NCBI GenBank assembly: GCA_963971225.1
Contig: OZ020269.1
Coordinates: forward strand, 10,439,201-10,503,200
Length of the DNA stretch: 64,000 nt
Source: Melieria omissa
Lineage: Eukaryota > Arthropoda > Insecta > Diptera > Ulidiidae
Direction: 5' to 3'
Of this stretch, positions 44,997 to 57,631 are shown piece by piece. The stretch's first letter is position 1, and every line of letters begins with the position of its first letter. The notes beneath the pieces were generated by a model. The model saw nothing but the letters and a program-made list of their open reading frames with translations. It ran no database searches and had not been told where the DNA came from. The position numbers and the translations under genes are program-made.

Positions 44997-45002
44997 GCGA
45001 CA

Positions 45003-48000
45003 GGGTTGCTTTGCACAGCGACAGACTGTCTTATCGTTTTTGGCTGCAAGCAATAATTTTTTTGCAACTTAAAAATTTTTGAAATATTTTTGTAAATGTG
45101 TTTGGTTGGTTGGTTGAGTAGAGTTGGTGCCTAAGGTGAGGGCGATGACTAAATGTGTTTGAGTAAAATATGCATCCAATTAAGATTTTGTTGTATTAAA
45201 ATTTGTGAGTTTATAAACAATAGAAAAAAATACACAAAATAAAAAAAGAAAAATATTTTAAATATTTTTTTAATAATATTTTTAAAAACCTCTATTGCCA
45301 CACTTGTAAAATTTAAAATTGAAAAAGTTAGACTAAAAACTAAAATTCAATTGAGTTTGTTTTAATCATAGTTTCAGAAATTGAGTCATAATGGAAATCA
45401 TAGTTTCATTATCATATTTTCAAAAAGAAACAATTAATTTGGTCAATCATTCCTTATGGCTATCAGCTCATTATGTGCTCTTCAAATATATTTCAAAAAT
45501 ATTTCTAAACTATTAGTGATTATGAATGATTGCGTCACAAGGCACATCTGTCAGCAATATCATATATATTGTACCTCGTTCGATTTTTATTCAAAACTCG
45601 AGTCTCGAAACAAGTTTGTGCTACTTTCAGCTTTCAACTTTCACATTTTTCAATTTTTATTACTATGATTTGCTATTAATTCTCGACTGTTTATGGCTAC
45701 CAACTTATGAATATTTATTTGCCATGAAATGATTTAGCTTTGTGACTTATTGATTTAACTCATTTCAATTTCATTTGCAACAAATTTCATTCGCAAGTTG
45801 TCATAAACTCGCCAACAGCTCAATTGAACTGGCTGCTGGAACAACTCGTCTAAAATACTTTTTATGGCCATCTATATTTATGCACATTTAAGAGTAGAAG
45901 CTAAAAACACTTGCAAGCTTGTGGGCAATAAAATTTACTTAATTAATTAAAAAAAACTGCTGCTGATTATTTGTCTTTGAATGTGCAGACGTTAGCGCCA
46001 ATTTGCTGTGCTTCATCGATCGATAATGACGGCATTGATTGGCAGTAAATGCACAAAGTTGTGTGTGTGCTCCATTCGTGGCGATTGTACGGTGCCAACT
46101 TGTGTCCACAAATAATGAAATGTTTGTTTTATTTAAGCCACATTTTCAAGTGGCTGCTGCTGAAGTTGGCAGCAGCGCACACAAATGACGAAAGCAATTT
46201 GCATAGTGGCTGAGTGCAGAATGACTGAGGTCCAGTTGAATGGGCTGCTTGTTTAGCTGTCAATTGTTGTTGTTATTGTTTTTGTTTTAAGCAGTATGCA
46301 ACGATTATGGAAAAAAATTGATTGATTTATTAAATGTTTGTTTTTAGCGGCAATTTCAATTAAGTAAATTTCAAGTTTATTTAAATGAGATCATGAAATG
46401 GCAGCTTTTTAACATTTGTATATTGCAGAGTCTGAGCCAGAGAAATGTGGTTGCGATTTTTAGTGGTAAAATTTGAAAAAAATAACATAAAGTTTTTTGC
46501 TGCAAATTGGTCGAAGATGATTTTTTGGATACCGCCACTTTCTGGCCATGGCGACGGTTCGGGTGAAGCTTGGCGAGCATGAAAATGTGAATGTGAATGT
46601 GAAGAATGGGGCAGTGGCACACACAGGATTTCTTTTTGGGGGGCGGTACGTGGCCCCCCATGCATGCATATCGCTTCAGCAACTCTGCTAAAAAGTATTA
46701 ATTTTCTGTGGCACTCGCCGTCACCATTTTCAACCTCACCCTCAATTGCTGTAAATTACCGGGTAATGCTTTTAGTGATTTGTTTTTCCTTAACGAACCG
46801 CTGCAAAGTCACTATCAAAATATTGAAAGTACGCTGGGAAAAAAGCAACAAAGTAAGTAATATTTCAACACACCCGCCAACCAACCAACCAACCAACCAA
46901 CCAGTCAACCAGTCCAACATTGTATCAACTTGAGCCAACGCCACGTCGCTGCGTGTTAATGCACTTTTCAAAGGAAGTGACGCTGTTCTTATGTTAATGA
47001 TTGTTTTTCTAAGCGCATTTGTGTCTGTGTGTGTGTGTGCGAGCGCTTCTTAGCATGTAAATAGCAATAATGGAGGGAAAAGCAACTACAACGAGCTACA
47101 TTTGCTACATTTTTTCCTTCACTTGGCGCTATTTCTTTAGTTTTGCTCTCCTTCGCACACACACTTTACACTTTGTGCCTTTTACGTTTGGTCATTATTT
47201 CAGTTCTATTCAATTGTTATTTGTGTGTTACATTTTACCATGAAATATGTAGATTGTGTGAAGCTTGAACTTCAGCAATCATCACGTTAAACTGCAGCGC
47301 GTGTATGGTCAGCGTTGTGCCAGTTTGGGCACTTTGAGTATTTAGTGCGTTTATTTATTTTAAAATTTTTTGTATGTGAAGTGCAGGTTTCATTAAAATT
47401 TGAGTGTCATTTCAATTTCAGCGCCAGCGAAGGTCCAACAGTTGCAATCGAATGAAAATAGTGAGACGACATTTATTTGTTGTTTTACCTGTTGGCTGGT
47501 TGACTGTTGGAAGTGTGAATAAACGCATAATTATGAAACTATTAAAGGGTGTTTTTGTAGTGACGGGGTATGGAAAAGTTATGCTGTATGGAAAACTTGA
47601 AAATTAAAAGAAAAATGAGACTAGTTGCTAGTTTAGAAAAACATTTAAAATAAGTTCAAATTACCATTTAAATTTAAAATAAAAACTTAAAGCTTAGAGC
47701 TTGGAATCAGAACTTGAAAACTCCAAAGAAGAAATTGCAACTGATGATAAAAAACCTTAAATTTATTTAATATTTTCATTTCATGCTCTTTTTCATGCAC
47801 TTGGCGCTTCAACTTGCAATTTGTGCTCTTCGCTACACTTTCAATCCCTGCCAACGTCACTCATACACAGAACACAGAACGAAGCACATTGAATGTGGAG
47901 CACTGTGTTTGCTGTATGCAAATTTTTTTCACCCATACGCTAAATATTATAATTTGGCGTATAGAAAAGCGAAGCATAAATGCGAGAAACGAAATGCACA

Positions 48001-48239
48001 GCATCCGCAGTGGCCACAAGTGGCTGAGCGCTGCTCGGCTCCGTGACAGCAAGCAAACCTGCCACACTTTTTTTTGTGCAACGCCCTCCGCATGAAACGA
48101 TGCAACGATGAAACGGCAGAATTGCACTGCGCACACCGGCCAATGTTGTGAAAGGCGTGCGGGCGCACAACGATCAATCGCCTAAATGCTAAATAATACG
48201 TTTGGCTGTTGCCGTTGTTATGATTGTGGTAGCGTAAAA
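45003..48239. other. AT-rich non-coding DNA
   Basis: A (CCAA) run lies at 46872-46904 and GT repeats at 47026-47039. Many small frames occur on both strands but none shows a domain. No RNA gene or element was recognised. Confidence 0.45.
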
Positions 48240-48520
48240 AATTGCAACTGCCGAGCGCCGCCGCACTCGCGGCATTAGACGGCGCAGGAGTCAAGTTCAG
48301 TGAGTGCGCGCGCATGCCTGGCGGCGCTGCATGGAGAAACGCTGCATGGCAAAACGATTGAACGATCGCACGGTGCAGCGCGCTGGCAAGGTCCCTCATT
48401 AGGCGCGATCGGTTGGCTGGTCGAACGGCAATTTGCCAGCGAATAAAGCCAGCGAACGCGGCGATTTAAATGTTTGCTTGCGGATCTTCGCATGCGATGA
48501 GCAGAGGTTAGTTGCATAAT
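48240..48520. other. GC-rich island, possible promoter or enhancer
   Basis: This island is distinctly GC-rich in an AT-rich surround. It includes GAGCGCCGCCGCACTCGCGG and an initiator-like TTCAGTGAGTG near 48296. CAA-rich, 5'-UTR-like DNA follows at 48560-48600. A first exon or enhancer is possible, but there is no TATA box or coding frame to support it. Confidence 0.25.
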
Positions 48521-51500
48521 TAAAAATTATGCGGAAAACAGCGTTAGCGTTTTTGAACAAAAAAAATCAAACAATAAAAACAACAACAAGTGAATGGCAG
48601 CAGATCGATAGTGTAGCAAAAAGTAACACAACAAGGCAACAAGTTGCTCTACATTCAGGCGACACACGATTTGGCATGCGATGTTTTCTGTTTTTGTGCG
48701 CCAATCAGCACGTAAATGTTGAACAAATTTCTACAACAAATCACCAGCGCCAACTAACCGGACTACTACAACAGCTGACTTACAGCCTGACAGACTGACT
48801 AACTGGCCAACTAAACGCGCAACCTTGGCTGAACTTCAACTTTAACTTCAGTTGTGCGATTTTTACAAGTTGCAGTTGTCATTGTTGTTGTTGTTGTTGT
48901 TCTTGCTGTACAAATTTATTTATTACACCCGGCCATATGCGACACAGCCGCCACAAACTGCAAACTGTCGCAGCGTTGGTCGTGCGCAAAAGTGTGTTCG
49001 CTTATAATTAACATTTGCTTGGGTGTCTGTAGCTGAGCTGCATATGGCTTTCTGTGTGTGTGTGTGTGTGTGTGTGACAGTGAAACTTGTTTTCGCTGCA
49101 GCGTATGTCTGTTTGTAGCATTTTTAACAACAAAAAACTATATCAATATTAACACTTTGACTTAAAGCGCAAGGCACACAAAACCAAAGACTCAAGCAAC
49201 AAACTCGACATGCATATTTACAAAGGTTGTGCTGAAAATATTAGTTTTCTATTTAGTTATTTTATTTTAAATGCATTTTCGCCACTATCTGTGTTTTCAC
49301 AATTGTTGTTGTGGTCCTGTTATGTTGTTGTTGTTGTTGATACAGCACACAAAAAACTGTCTATGTCGGCAATTTTAGCATTTCCTTTCGTTGTTGTTGT
49401 TACTGCTGCTGTTGTTGTTGTTTGTTGTTTTTGTTGTTGTTGTTTTTGTTTGTTGTTGTTGTTGTTTTTATTGTTTGTTGTTGTGTTTCTTGTTGGTTTT
49501 GTTGTCATTATTGGCGTTGTGTGTGGATTTTGTTGAGCGCTTTTGCATGTGTTAAGAGTTGTTGGCCTTAACAAATTAACATGCAAACATTAAATTGGCG
49601 GCTGGCGTAAATTCTCTTTTAGACAGTCTAAAAACGTACTGAAAACTAATAAATAAATACGACTCGCTTGAGGCGCGTAGTTGGCGGTGCTTGTTTTTGC
49701 TGTTATTGCACGTCTGCATTTGATTTGTAGTTTTTTTTTTTGTTTTTTTGTTTTTTGCAGGAATGCCGCATCGACACACATTCTAAATACTTGAATTGCG
49801 GCGATTAAAATCAATGTGCATTAATTAATCAACACTTTAGAATCAATTCACAAAATTTAAAATTACAATTTTAGTGAAAAAGAGAAAAATTCTGAAAGCA
49901 TTCCACAATCGCACAAAACCATCCAACAACTTCCCTACACTTCCCAAAAATGGGCTGGCCACCTTGACGGCTGCAGCTTACGCGTCATTGATTCAAATCA
50001 ATTCGCCGGAAGATCGCCCTAATCCCGCACAAATAATAAATCTCGAAACGAAATTAAGGTTTGTCAGTTGACAGTGCAACAAAATCGCTGCCGTAAATCC
50101 CATTGGAACGCCCGAAAAAAGTGGGAGTAGACGCCTTTTGTTGTCATACGCTGACACTCACTGTACGTCAGCCGGCACATGACTCACACGCCATAGCCGA
50201 TTCAGATCTACGCAGCAAACGAAAGTATGTGTGTGTGTGTGTGTAAACATTCGTTAAGCATTGATTTCCAACAAAAAACAAAAACCAAAAATGCATAAAT
50301 ACATAAATGCTGCAGTGCTGATCATCAGCATGACATATGACAAAGGCGTGACAATGCGACATGACTGCAGCCAAAGCAACTACAACAGCTGCAACCATAC
50401 GAACAGTAGCTGCAATCGGCGTACAATATTTGAGCGGCTCGAATAACAGACCCAGAACGAGCCACACTGGCGGAAGGAATGCAATGTGGTGGTGGCGGTG
50501 GCGGTGATAAAGTGTTGCCTTAAGCTGCTTTGGTGTGCGTGGGTTCGGCAATTTAATAAAAGCTTTTCATTTCCAATAAAAATGCATTGCGCATTCAATA
50601 ATTCGTCAAGTAATTCCAGTAGCGAAATGCAGTCAAATCAAATTACTAAGCTCAATGGACATAAGTGCGCCGTTCGTTTGTGGCATGCATTGTTTTTATT
50701 CTAAGAGTCGTTGACCTGCGGTGAAATTTTATTTTATTTTAGGTGTTTTATTTTGTGCATACAAATTAACGTAAAAATGCATTTAAACTGTGACCAAGAG
50801 GCTTACGACAGAAATATGAAAAATATATAAAATATAAATATGAAGTTTTTACAACCATAGGAACCTTTCACTGTCATACTTCGTCGCATTTTTACTGTTT
50901 TGTGTTTGCTATGTTAAGAGAAATGTTCAGATAAAAAAGAAATGACCCAACAAGGGCAACAGTATTAAAATTTGATAGATCATTTGAGAAAGGAAAGGAA
51001 GTACACTACAGTAGTTTTTACCTTCTCTTTGAAAGGGCTGGCGAATGTCAAAGAAATAATAAAAAGTCTCTTCTGCAACGGGGTCAAAATATTTCCGGGT
51101 TTTGCTAATATTGTAAAAAAGGAAGCAGCTGAATTATTTATACTCTTTGAGTGTAAACTTTCGACATTCGGCACAATGTTTATTATAAATATTTAAATGT
51201 AATCTCTTTGAGATCTCCTTCGAAAGGCACTTTGTGATCTTAGGAGCAAAAAACATACTCTAATCTTTCCTATGGGCAATTAGTCAGAATAAGGAATTGG
51301 AATGACAATCTTAATCTAACTTCGAAATCATAGAAGACTAGTATGTGGTGCAAGTATCACTTTTTCTCCTTTTTCACGCCGCTTGGAAGCAAGGAATAAA
51401 ATAAGACTAAGGCACTGTGTTGGTTATGATAATCGATTGAAATTTTGCCAGAGTGAATGATTAGCCTACCCACGTGATGGGGCTGCCATCTATCGTTCCC

Positions 51501-51930
51501 TAGTAGACATGCTTCCCTATGTTCCGAATGTCTATAACTGAGTTGTGTGTGCCTTTGATGCATCCGTTACTACTAAGTAGGAGGTGTTATTGAGAAATGT
51601 AGATATTGTGTCTCTGATGATCTAATTTTGAATGATGTATACGCTACATCTGGCACTGCTTGTGTTGTTATTGTTGCGCTGTTACGGATATGAAAGACTG
51701 CCGCGAGCTCCTCATTAAAACTGACTGGAGTGGAAAGGATAGGAACTTGTTCAGTGGTAAAGGACTTGACTGGGTATTGCTGAAGGGATGAAACACAATT
51801 AGAAGGCTTAGCAAGTCTCACATATAAGCAAATTTGTTGGGAATCGAGATGGAAGATTAGACGGCAAAATTCGTAGCAGAACCAGTTCCATTGCTATAAC
51901 TTTTGGGCATTGCAGGCATAGATTATTTCA
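48521..51930. other. Non-coding DNA with GTT and GT runs
   Basis: GTT-rich DNA lies at 48880-48902 and 49300-49500, and GT repeats at 49053-49075 and 50225-50243. Frames here are low-complexity Val/Cys or Gln/Thr strings. The motif TGCATCCGTTACTACTAAGT at 51558-51577 is shared with the opposite strand near 56480-56500. Confidence 0.45.
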
Positions 51931-51934
51931 TTTA

Positions 51935-52235
51935 ATTTCATTTATTTAGTCTAATATATAAAATTACAGACTATGATAATACAAAATAGATTTACAAAAT
52001 AAATTTACAAATACAATTACAAGTAATTCTTAAATTTAAAGAACTGAATTCAAAAGATTCAAAAAAGCTGTCTTTGTAAGAGAAAAGTCAAGACTAACAG
52101 TTTGACTTATGATATTAAATTCACGAATGGCGCGAGAAATAGGGGCATTATAGGCATAATTCGTCTGAGCGTTATCCCCATAGAACGGGAAGAAAATCCG
52201 ATTAGGCTTAAACAGGTACAAACTAAACAGAAATG
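51935..52235 (-). mobile_element. Non-LTR retrotransposon C-terminal fragment
   Basis: On the minus strand an open frame ends at 52036 and reads GDNAQTNYAYNAPISRAIREFN followed by LDFSLTKTAFLNLL. This resembles the extreme C-terminus after the reverse transcriptase in Jockey/CR1-like elements, where an RT-N-Y-G-x-N-x-P-I-x-R pattern precedes a short DFS-containing tail. The ~100 bases after the stop are AT-rich and end in an AAATGAAATTAAATGAA-type tail. No target duplication was found. The match is from memory and short. Confidence 0.45.
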
Positions 52236-53680
52236 TGATAGAATATTGAAGAGTAAAAGCTATAATTTTTTATTAGATTTAATAAAATTAGATATTTGAA
52301 GGCTGGTTTCTTGAAATAATACCAACGCAATTTCAGTGGATTCAGACTGAAGCAGGCTGATATATAAAAAACTGCCTAGAAATACATATATCCATGGACA
52401 TTTGGTACACTTTTTTTCTTTTGAGAAAGTGCCATCACTTTCTGATTTTTTATTTATATTTTTTTGTTGTTAAACCCCCTTTAGTCGAACTATTATGTGT
52501 CAATTATTATCTCAACGCAGCGTTTAAAATTGTGTTGATAAAATATTTCCATCAATTGTTTCATCTTCAAATTTGCGATGGCTTCATAATTACAAAAATA
52601 CTAAAAATTATAAAACAAATTCGTTATAAAACAAATTTTAATTAAGTGGCAACTCTTCAAGCTGCAACTTAAAATAAGAACAAGAATTGGCAAATGTCCA
52701 GTAAAATGTCCAACACAACATTTTTCGTAGGAAACTGTCACCGCATTGTCAAAATCAACAACATCAAAGTATAATAAACAAAAGAGACGAAAGGAATAAT
52801 AACAACACAACAACAACAAAAACAACAAAAGCAACAACTGCGGCATAAAGCGTTAAAGCCACAAAACAACGCGACACCATTGACGCCACAGATTTTTTCG
52901 AAATGCAGACATATTCAAAAGTGTTGCGAATTTCCTGTGATTAAAAGAGATAAAACGCCAGCAAAATGTAGACATAGAGTGCATATATAACAATACCAAC
53001 AACAACAACAACAACAAAAGCAAATGCGGCAAAATAACAAATAAACGCAAAGCCGAAACACATAAAACGAAGCATACAAAATTGACAAAAGAAATTATTA
53101 GTGCGGCGCGTAGATGCGAGAACACGCCACAAACACACACACACAACACACTGAAACACACACATACATACTTACATACATGCAAACTCTGAAACTCATA
53201 GACAGCCAACGGTCGCTTGATTGAAAGCAAAAGCAACAACAACAACTTAAGCCACACAACAAAGCAGGAGCGCTAACGTGAAGTTTTTGACTTAATTCTT
53301 TTGTTTTTGATTGAAATTGAAATTTTTCTTTTTTATAGCAGATTGCATAGGGATTGGCGAAAGAAGCAAAGGGAAGGGAAGTAATGTTGGCTTTCGTGCG
53401 AGATGAGACTAGTGTGCGGGAGTTGTTGTTGGCAGCGGATGTTGGTTGGGGTTTCGGGATGCAAAGGTGTGTCATTCATTGAGTGTCGCTGCTGTTTTAT
53501 CTGCTAAAAATATGTATGGTTGTTGTGTTGTTGCGTTGACTATCCAAAATAAATTTTTAGTCGGCACTATGCAATGTGTGGAGTGCGAAAAAGGTTTTGC
53601 TTTTTGCCAAGAAAGAAAAGATGTTGGAAATTCAATCAATCATTAAATAAAAATTGATCTAAAAAATCATAAAAATATGA
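52236..53680. other. Non-coding DNA with CAA and CA runs
   Basis: CAA runs lie at 52800-52840, 53000-53020 and 53230-53245 and CA-rich DNA at 53130-53165. Minus-strand frames (up to 134 codons) are Leu/Cys/Val-rich translations of these runs. Confidence 0.45.
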
Positions 53681-53684
53681 ATAA

Positions 53685-54110
53685 TTTTCCAATTTGTTGT
53701 AAAATTATTTATTAGTACCTATTTATTGTTTACTTATTTTTTAAATTTTTTCATACTCTTTGTGTTGGGTGTAGCGTACTAAAAGTGGCCTCAAGCAACC
53801 AATGCTTTTCATTTTGTTGTTAAATTATTTTTTAGTATTAATGAGTTTGTTTCATTCAAATTTGCTCCGATCTTCAGCTTTTGTATTTAATATTTACATC
53901 TCTTTGGTCGTTTTGACTGACTGTAGCATACTAAAAGTGGCCTCAAGTAGCAACCAATGCTTTTCAATTTGTTTAAAAATTATTTTTTAGTATTTATGAA
54001 TTTTTTCCATTCAACTCTGCTCCTATTTTCAGCTTTTGTATCCAGTATTTGCATCTCTTTGGTCGTTTTGACTGACTGTAGTGTACCAAAAGTGGCTTCA
54101 AGCGTTTTCT
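53685..54110. repeat. Tandem repeat, ~156-bp unit, 2-3 copies
   Basis: TACTAAAAGTGGCCTCAAG occurs at about 53778 and 53930, with a variant at 54085. Between copies, TTTCAGCTTTTGTATT-like and TCTTTGGTCGTTTTGACTGA blocks are nearly identical. A more diverged first copy begins near 53685. Confidence 0.85.
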
Positions 54111-55029
54111 ACGATCTCCAATCAACTCCAATGTGTCGACAGACGCCACAAATATGACAAGCTTATTTTTTTTATCGATGGCAAATGAAGTTATTTAATA
54201 TTTAATGCTCACGCCTTCCGTTTTCTTGTTTTTGACTGAACAAAAAATATTCAGAATTTGAACCTTTTTCAACGCTGTTAAATTTTGATGTCTTCACGCT
54301 TTATTGCATCATTCATTAAGTTTTGCTTTGGTTGACGCTCATAAAAATTGCAGTTAACTATATTTTATGGCAGCAAATTTCGATTGGTGGAAATTGTCAT
54401 TTCATGGCAAAAGACAAGAAAAATCACTCTTGACATGAAGAACTCAATGCAATGTAAAGAATTAAATTTTAGTTTTACAGCTGTTGACATAAAGTGCAGT
54501 TGAAGCTATTTTCTGGGATATTTATGCTTGGATATATACCGTTTGATATATACAACTACGTACTTAATATGCATGTAAATGTGTGCATGTGTTTGTGTTG
54601 TATGCTATTCTCAGCTATTTGGCACAGTTACAAATAAATTATTGAATACGCTTTTAGATAAAACAAATGGAAAAATGCAGTAATCACATAAAACATTGAC
54701 ACCATAGCCTTAACAACAACAACAACAACAACATTATATTGCAATCAACCAGTACTGACATTTATCCCAGCTATTTGCATTTGATTTGTGTGAATTTTTA
54801 AGCAAGGTGCAGCCACCACACCAACCAACACCAATGCAACTTAGGCTGCGAAAAGCGAGAGAAAATAATTTGACCAAGAAAAACCAATAAGAGGTTGCTT
54901 TGGTCGAATTGTATTGGTAGTGGTAGTTAAATATTTGGGCATTTGTTGTTGCAATTTTTGATAATCATCTCCTAAGCATTGGTGTAGTTTGAAGATGCAT
55001 TCCAAGTTCAAGTACTTTAGGCATCACAT
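54111..55029. other. AT-rich non-coding DNA
   Basis: A (CAA) run lies at 54714-54732. No gene or element was recognised. Confidence 0.5.
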
Positions 55030-55031
55030 TA

Positions 55032-56177
55032 CACCGTGCGACAGAATTAAACAAAATTTTCACACCGGAAAAAATCCATATGGGCGTGAAAGAAAAGACC
55101 AAACATAGTAATACTGCGTAGTTAGTTTCTTATTTCAACATCCTTTATTCTTTTAAAAATACTTCAAAATTTTGAAGGGAATAAAATATAAAAAAATATA
55201 AAAAATACGTAACATCGTTTAAATATGGCGATATGTATATCAAATGAAAGAGGAAAGATTCAACAATTTAAATAAAACTGATTTTTTATATGTTTGTGAA
55301 AAAAGGATACGAAAAAGGTCCTTTGAAAATTTTAGTCCTTTGGATCCTTGAAAATTTGTATAGAATTTTATTGAAAAGTAAGTTTGTTAAAACCTAAAAT
55401 CTCCTTGATCACATGTCAAAATTTCATTACTCTAACTTTAGTCTAACGATTATTTAAATATTTTGTTTTCAATCTTTTGTTATTATTCTTTATCCCCTTC
55501 AAAATTTTGAAGTCTTTTTGAAAAGACAAAGATGTAGAAATGAAAAACTGTTTGGTCTCTAGTTTCACGCCCATATCGCACACGCAATACAAAAGTGACA
55601 CAACTCAAAATTTTTCATTTTCGGGTTTATGTGTTAATACTGTGCACAATGCATGAATCTACCAATCAGCAAAAGCTCGGTATACTTTGTCGTTGTTAAC
55701 TGTTACAAAAATACAGTTAGGTCTCTTTTCATGTCAGAAGTTTGATGCTATTTGATTGCTGCAACTCAATGCAAAAGAGTCCTAACTCAAATTGTGTCAC
55801 TTTTGACGAAATACATTTTTTGTTAAAGTTAATTTTAAGCAAAATTCTGAAATTTTTGTATATATTTTTAATTTTTAAAATTAATTATGAATTTTCAAAA
55901 TTTTTCTTTCACCTTTTTAACTGTCATTTATAATTATTTAATTAAAAAAAGTGGCATAACATGAAATAGTTCCGTAATTACTGATTTAAAATATCATCAA
56001 AACAGTCACAACTCAAAATTTTGGATTTTCTAGTGTAAAATAAAAAAAAAAACTTGGAACTTAATTAAATTAAATTCTTTATTTAGCTCAAGTTGAGTTG
56101 TGTCTCTTTTGTTGTGCGTGTGCGATATGGATTTTTTTCGGTGTGACATTTTTTTTTTAATTATTGTCGCACGGTGT
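55032..56177. mobile_element. TA-flanked TIR element, non-autonomous
   Basis: The left end CACCGTGCGACAGAATTAAA and the right end (read inverted) CACCGTGCGACAATAATTAA continue to match through TTTTCACACCG.AAAAAATCCATAT, about 60 bases with a few changes. TA lies outside each end (55030-55031 and 56178-56179). The 1,146-bp element is AT-rich, repeats ACAACTCAAAATTTT-like strings internally (55599, 56009) and has no transposase. Confidence 0.85.
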
Positions 56178-56340
56178 AATCAGCAAGGGGCTTAATTCCC
56201 ATCTAAGTGTTCAAAATGATGTGAACACCCTAATCCTCAGTCAAAAGTTCAGCTTGAAAGACACTGCAATAGTTGCACAGGTGAAGTGAGAGCCTTAATG
56301 TCAGTTCTATGAAGAAAAACCCACTCCCCTTGGTAGCCCC

Positions 56341-56460
56341 CACTTCAGTAGCTTAGAATGAAATGCACTTGAAACGTATTCCAGAGGTCTTAGGTTCGAT
56401 TGCTACCTGGCGTGGTTCTGCACTTTTTTAAATGTTCAGTTGAACCTTCTCACCTCAGAG
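56341..56460 (+). mobile_element. tRNA-like SINE head
   Basis: Box-A-like TAGCTTAGAATG (56349-56360) is followed by box-B-like GGTTCGATTGC (56393-56403), about 33 bases apart, as in a polymerase III internal promoter. The cloverleaf is poor. The body may extend to about 56500. Confidence 0.5.
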
Positions 56461-56593
56461 TTTTCCAACTACACCTCCTACCTAGCAGCAACGGATGCAC
56501 AGAAGGCGATCTGCACAACCCAGCAATATATACGGTGTCGTCTCTCCTAGGGATGGACAGATGGGCTGATCTTTAGTAGACATTCTGATAGAT

Positions 56594-57631
56594 TTTTTTT
56601 TTTTTTTTTTTTTTTTATAGAGATGAAAAGCATCAAAAGCCAACTTCCCGTCAGTGTGTGACTTTAACACACTAAAAACATCTCTCTCGTGTCCGTATTT
56701 CCCCCCGGTACTACCGTCAGGTATTTCGTCGGGAGGCGGATTGAGCAATTGCTCGAAACGTCTATGTCACTATCGTCAGTTGTCCTTGTCGTCAGTACGT
56801 CGGGGTTCCGTTCCTGTTCTCTGTACGTGTTTTATGCGCTAGTGCCGCATTAAGCGGCAGCTTGTTCGCGTTCATGAGTCCGTCGTTGCTGTTCACTTCT
56901 GCGTAGCTGGTGTAAGATGTGTGCGGACATAGTGCACACCGCTTTCCAGGCATCTATGGATGTGACCATATGTACCACAAGATCCTCCGGCCCGACATTG
57001 TGGCCCAAAGCCTCGCGCATTCTGCTCCTCTGCTGTTCAAATCGCGGGCAGGTGAAGAGGGCGTGCTCCGCATCCTCCTGTGTTCCTGGGCCGCAGTGCT
57101 CACAGTAGGGGTCGACTTCGTGCCCGAATCGGTGCAGGTACGCTTTAAAGCACCCATGGCCGCTGAGGATTTGGGTCAAGTAGAAATCTACTTCGCCGTG
57201 CGCTCTGCCTAGCCATGTGGCCAAATTAGGGATAAGGCGGTGCGTCCACCTTCCGTTTGGCGCGCTGTCCCACCTTGCTTGCCATTGGGCTACGCATTTT
57301 TGCCAAGTTTCGCGCTTGAGTGTGTTGATGTCGGTGTCTGGGGGCTCGCGCCTTGCCGTCAGCACTATGACTTGCTGGTTCGCAGCCAAGTCGAGTGGGA
57401 GTAGCCCCGCTATCACCAGGGCAGCGTCCTCCGACACTGTTCGGTACGCTGAGCACACCCTGAGGGCGCATCGGCGGTATGTCGACTTCATGCCGCGTAC
57501 ATACGTGTCGCGTTTAAAGGCGTCCTTCCATATTATAGCTCCATACAGTAGAATGGACCTTATCACGCCGATGAGTAGCTGTCTGCAGTGCTGGCGCGGC
57601 CCGCTTGTGTTCACCATGATTCTGGCCAGCG
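56594..57631 (-). mobile_element. 5'-truncated R1-clade non-LTR retrotransposon
   Basis: The copy reads on the minus strand from 57631, ends in a poly(A) tail (poly(T) at 56594-56616) and is flanked by a perfect 9-bp duplication CTGATAGAT (56585-56593 and 57632-57640). It keeps the end of the reverse transcriptase ORF and about 230 bases of 3' UTR. R1 elements usually insert in 28S rDNA; this copy is outside rDNA and dead by 5' truncation. Confidence 0.92.
56850..57631 (-). pseudogene. C-terminal part of R1-type reverse transcriptase ORF2
   Basis: The frame is open from the truncation point (57631) to the stop at 56850, so about 260 residues of ORF2 remain. It includes the thumb-like part with ILLYGAIIWKDAFKR and RRCALRVCSAYRTVSEDAA, and the R1-type motif LSGHGCFKAYLHRFGH. 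A C-X2-C-X9-H-X4-C motif follows (YCEHC...AEHALFTC; residues 172, 175, 185 and 190 counting from the Met at 57617). In full elements this tail follows an endonuclease and reverse transcriptase, which are missing here. The absence of any stop or frameshift suggests a recent copy. Confidence 0.9.

Larger units (their letters stand above)
43889..45002 (-). mobile_element. Probable solo LTR of an LTR retrotransposon, interrupted by a TIR element
   Basis: Read on the minus strand, this stretch has the parts of an LTR in order: a repeat-rich U3-like part (45002-44880), TATAAAA (44837-44831), an initiator-like TCAGT (44806-44802), AATAAA (44005-44000) and an end GCATTCGTAACA at 43889. The TIR element at 44050-44762 interrupts the transcribed part. 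The right boundary is uncertain (about 45002 or 45023) and no target duplication is clear. No internal coding region or second LTR is in the window. LTR superfamily (gypsy or BEL) is not determined. Confidence 0.55.
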
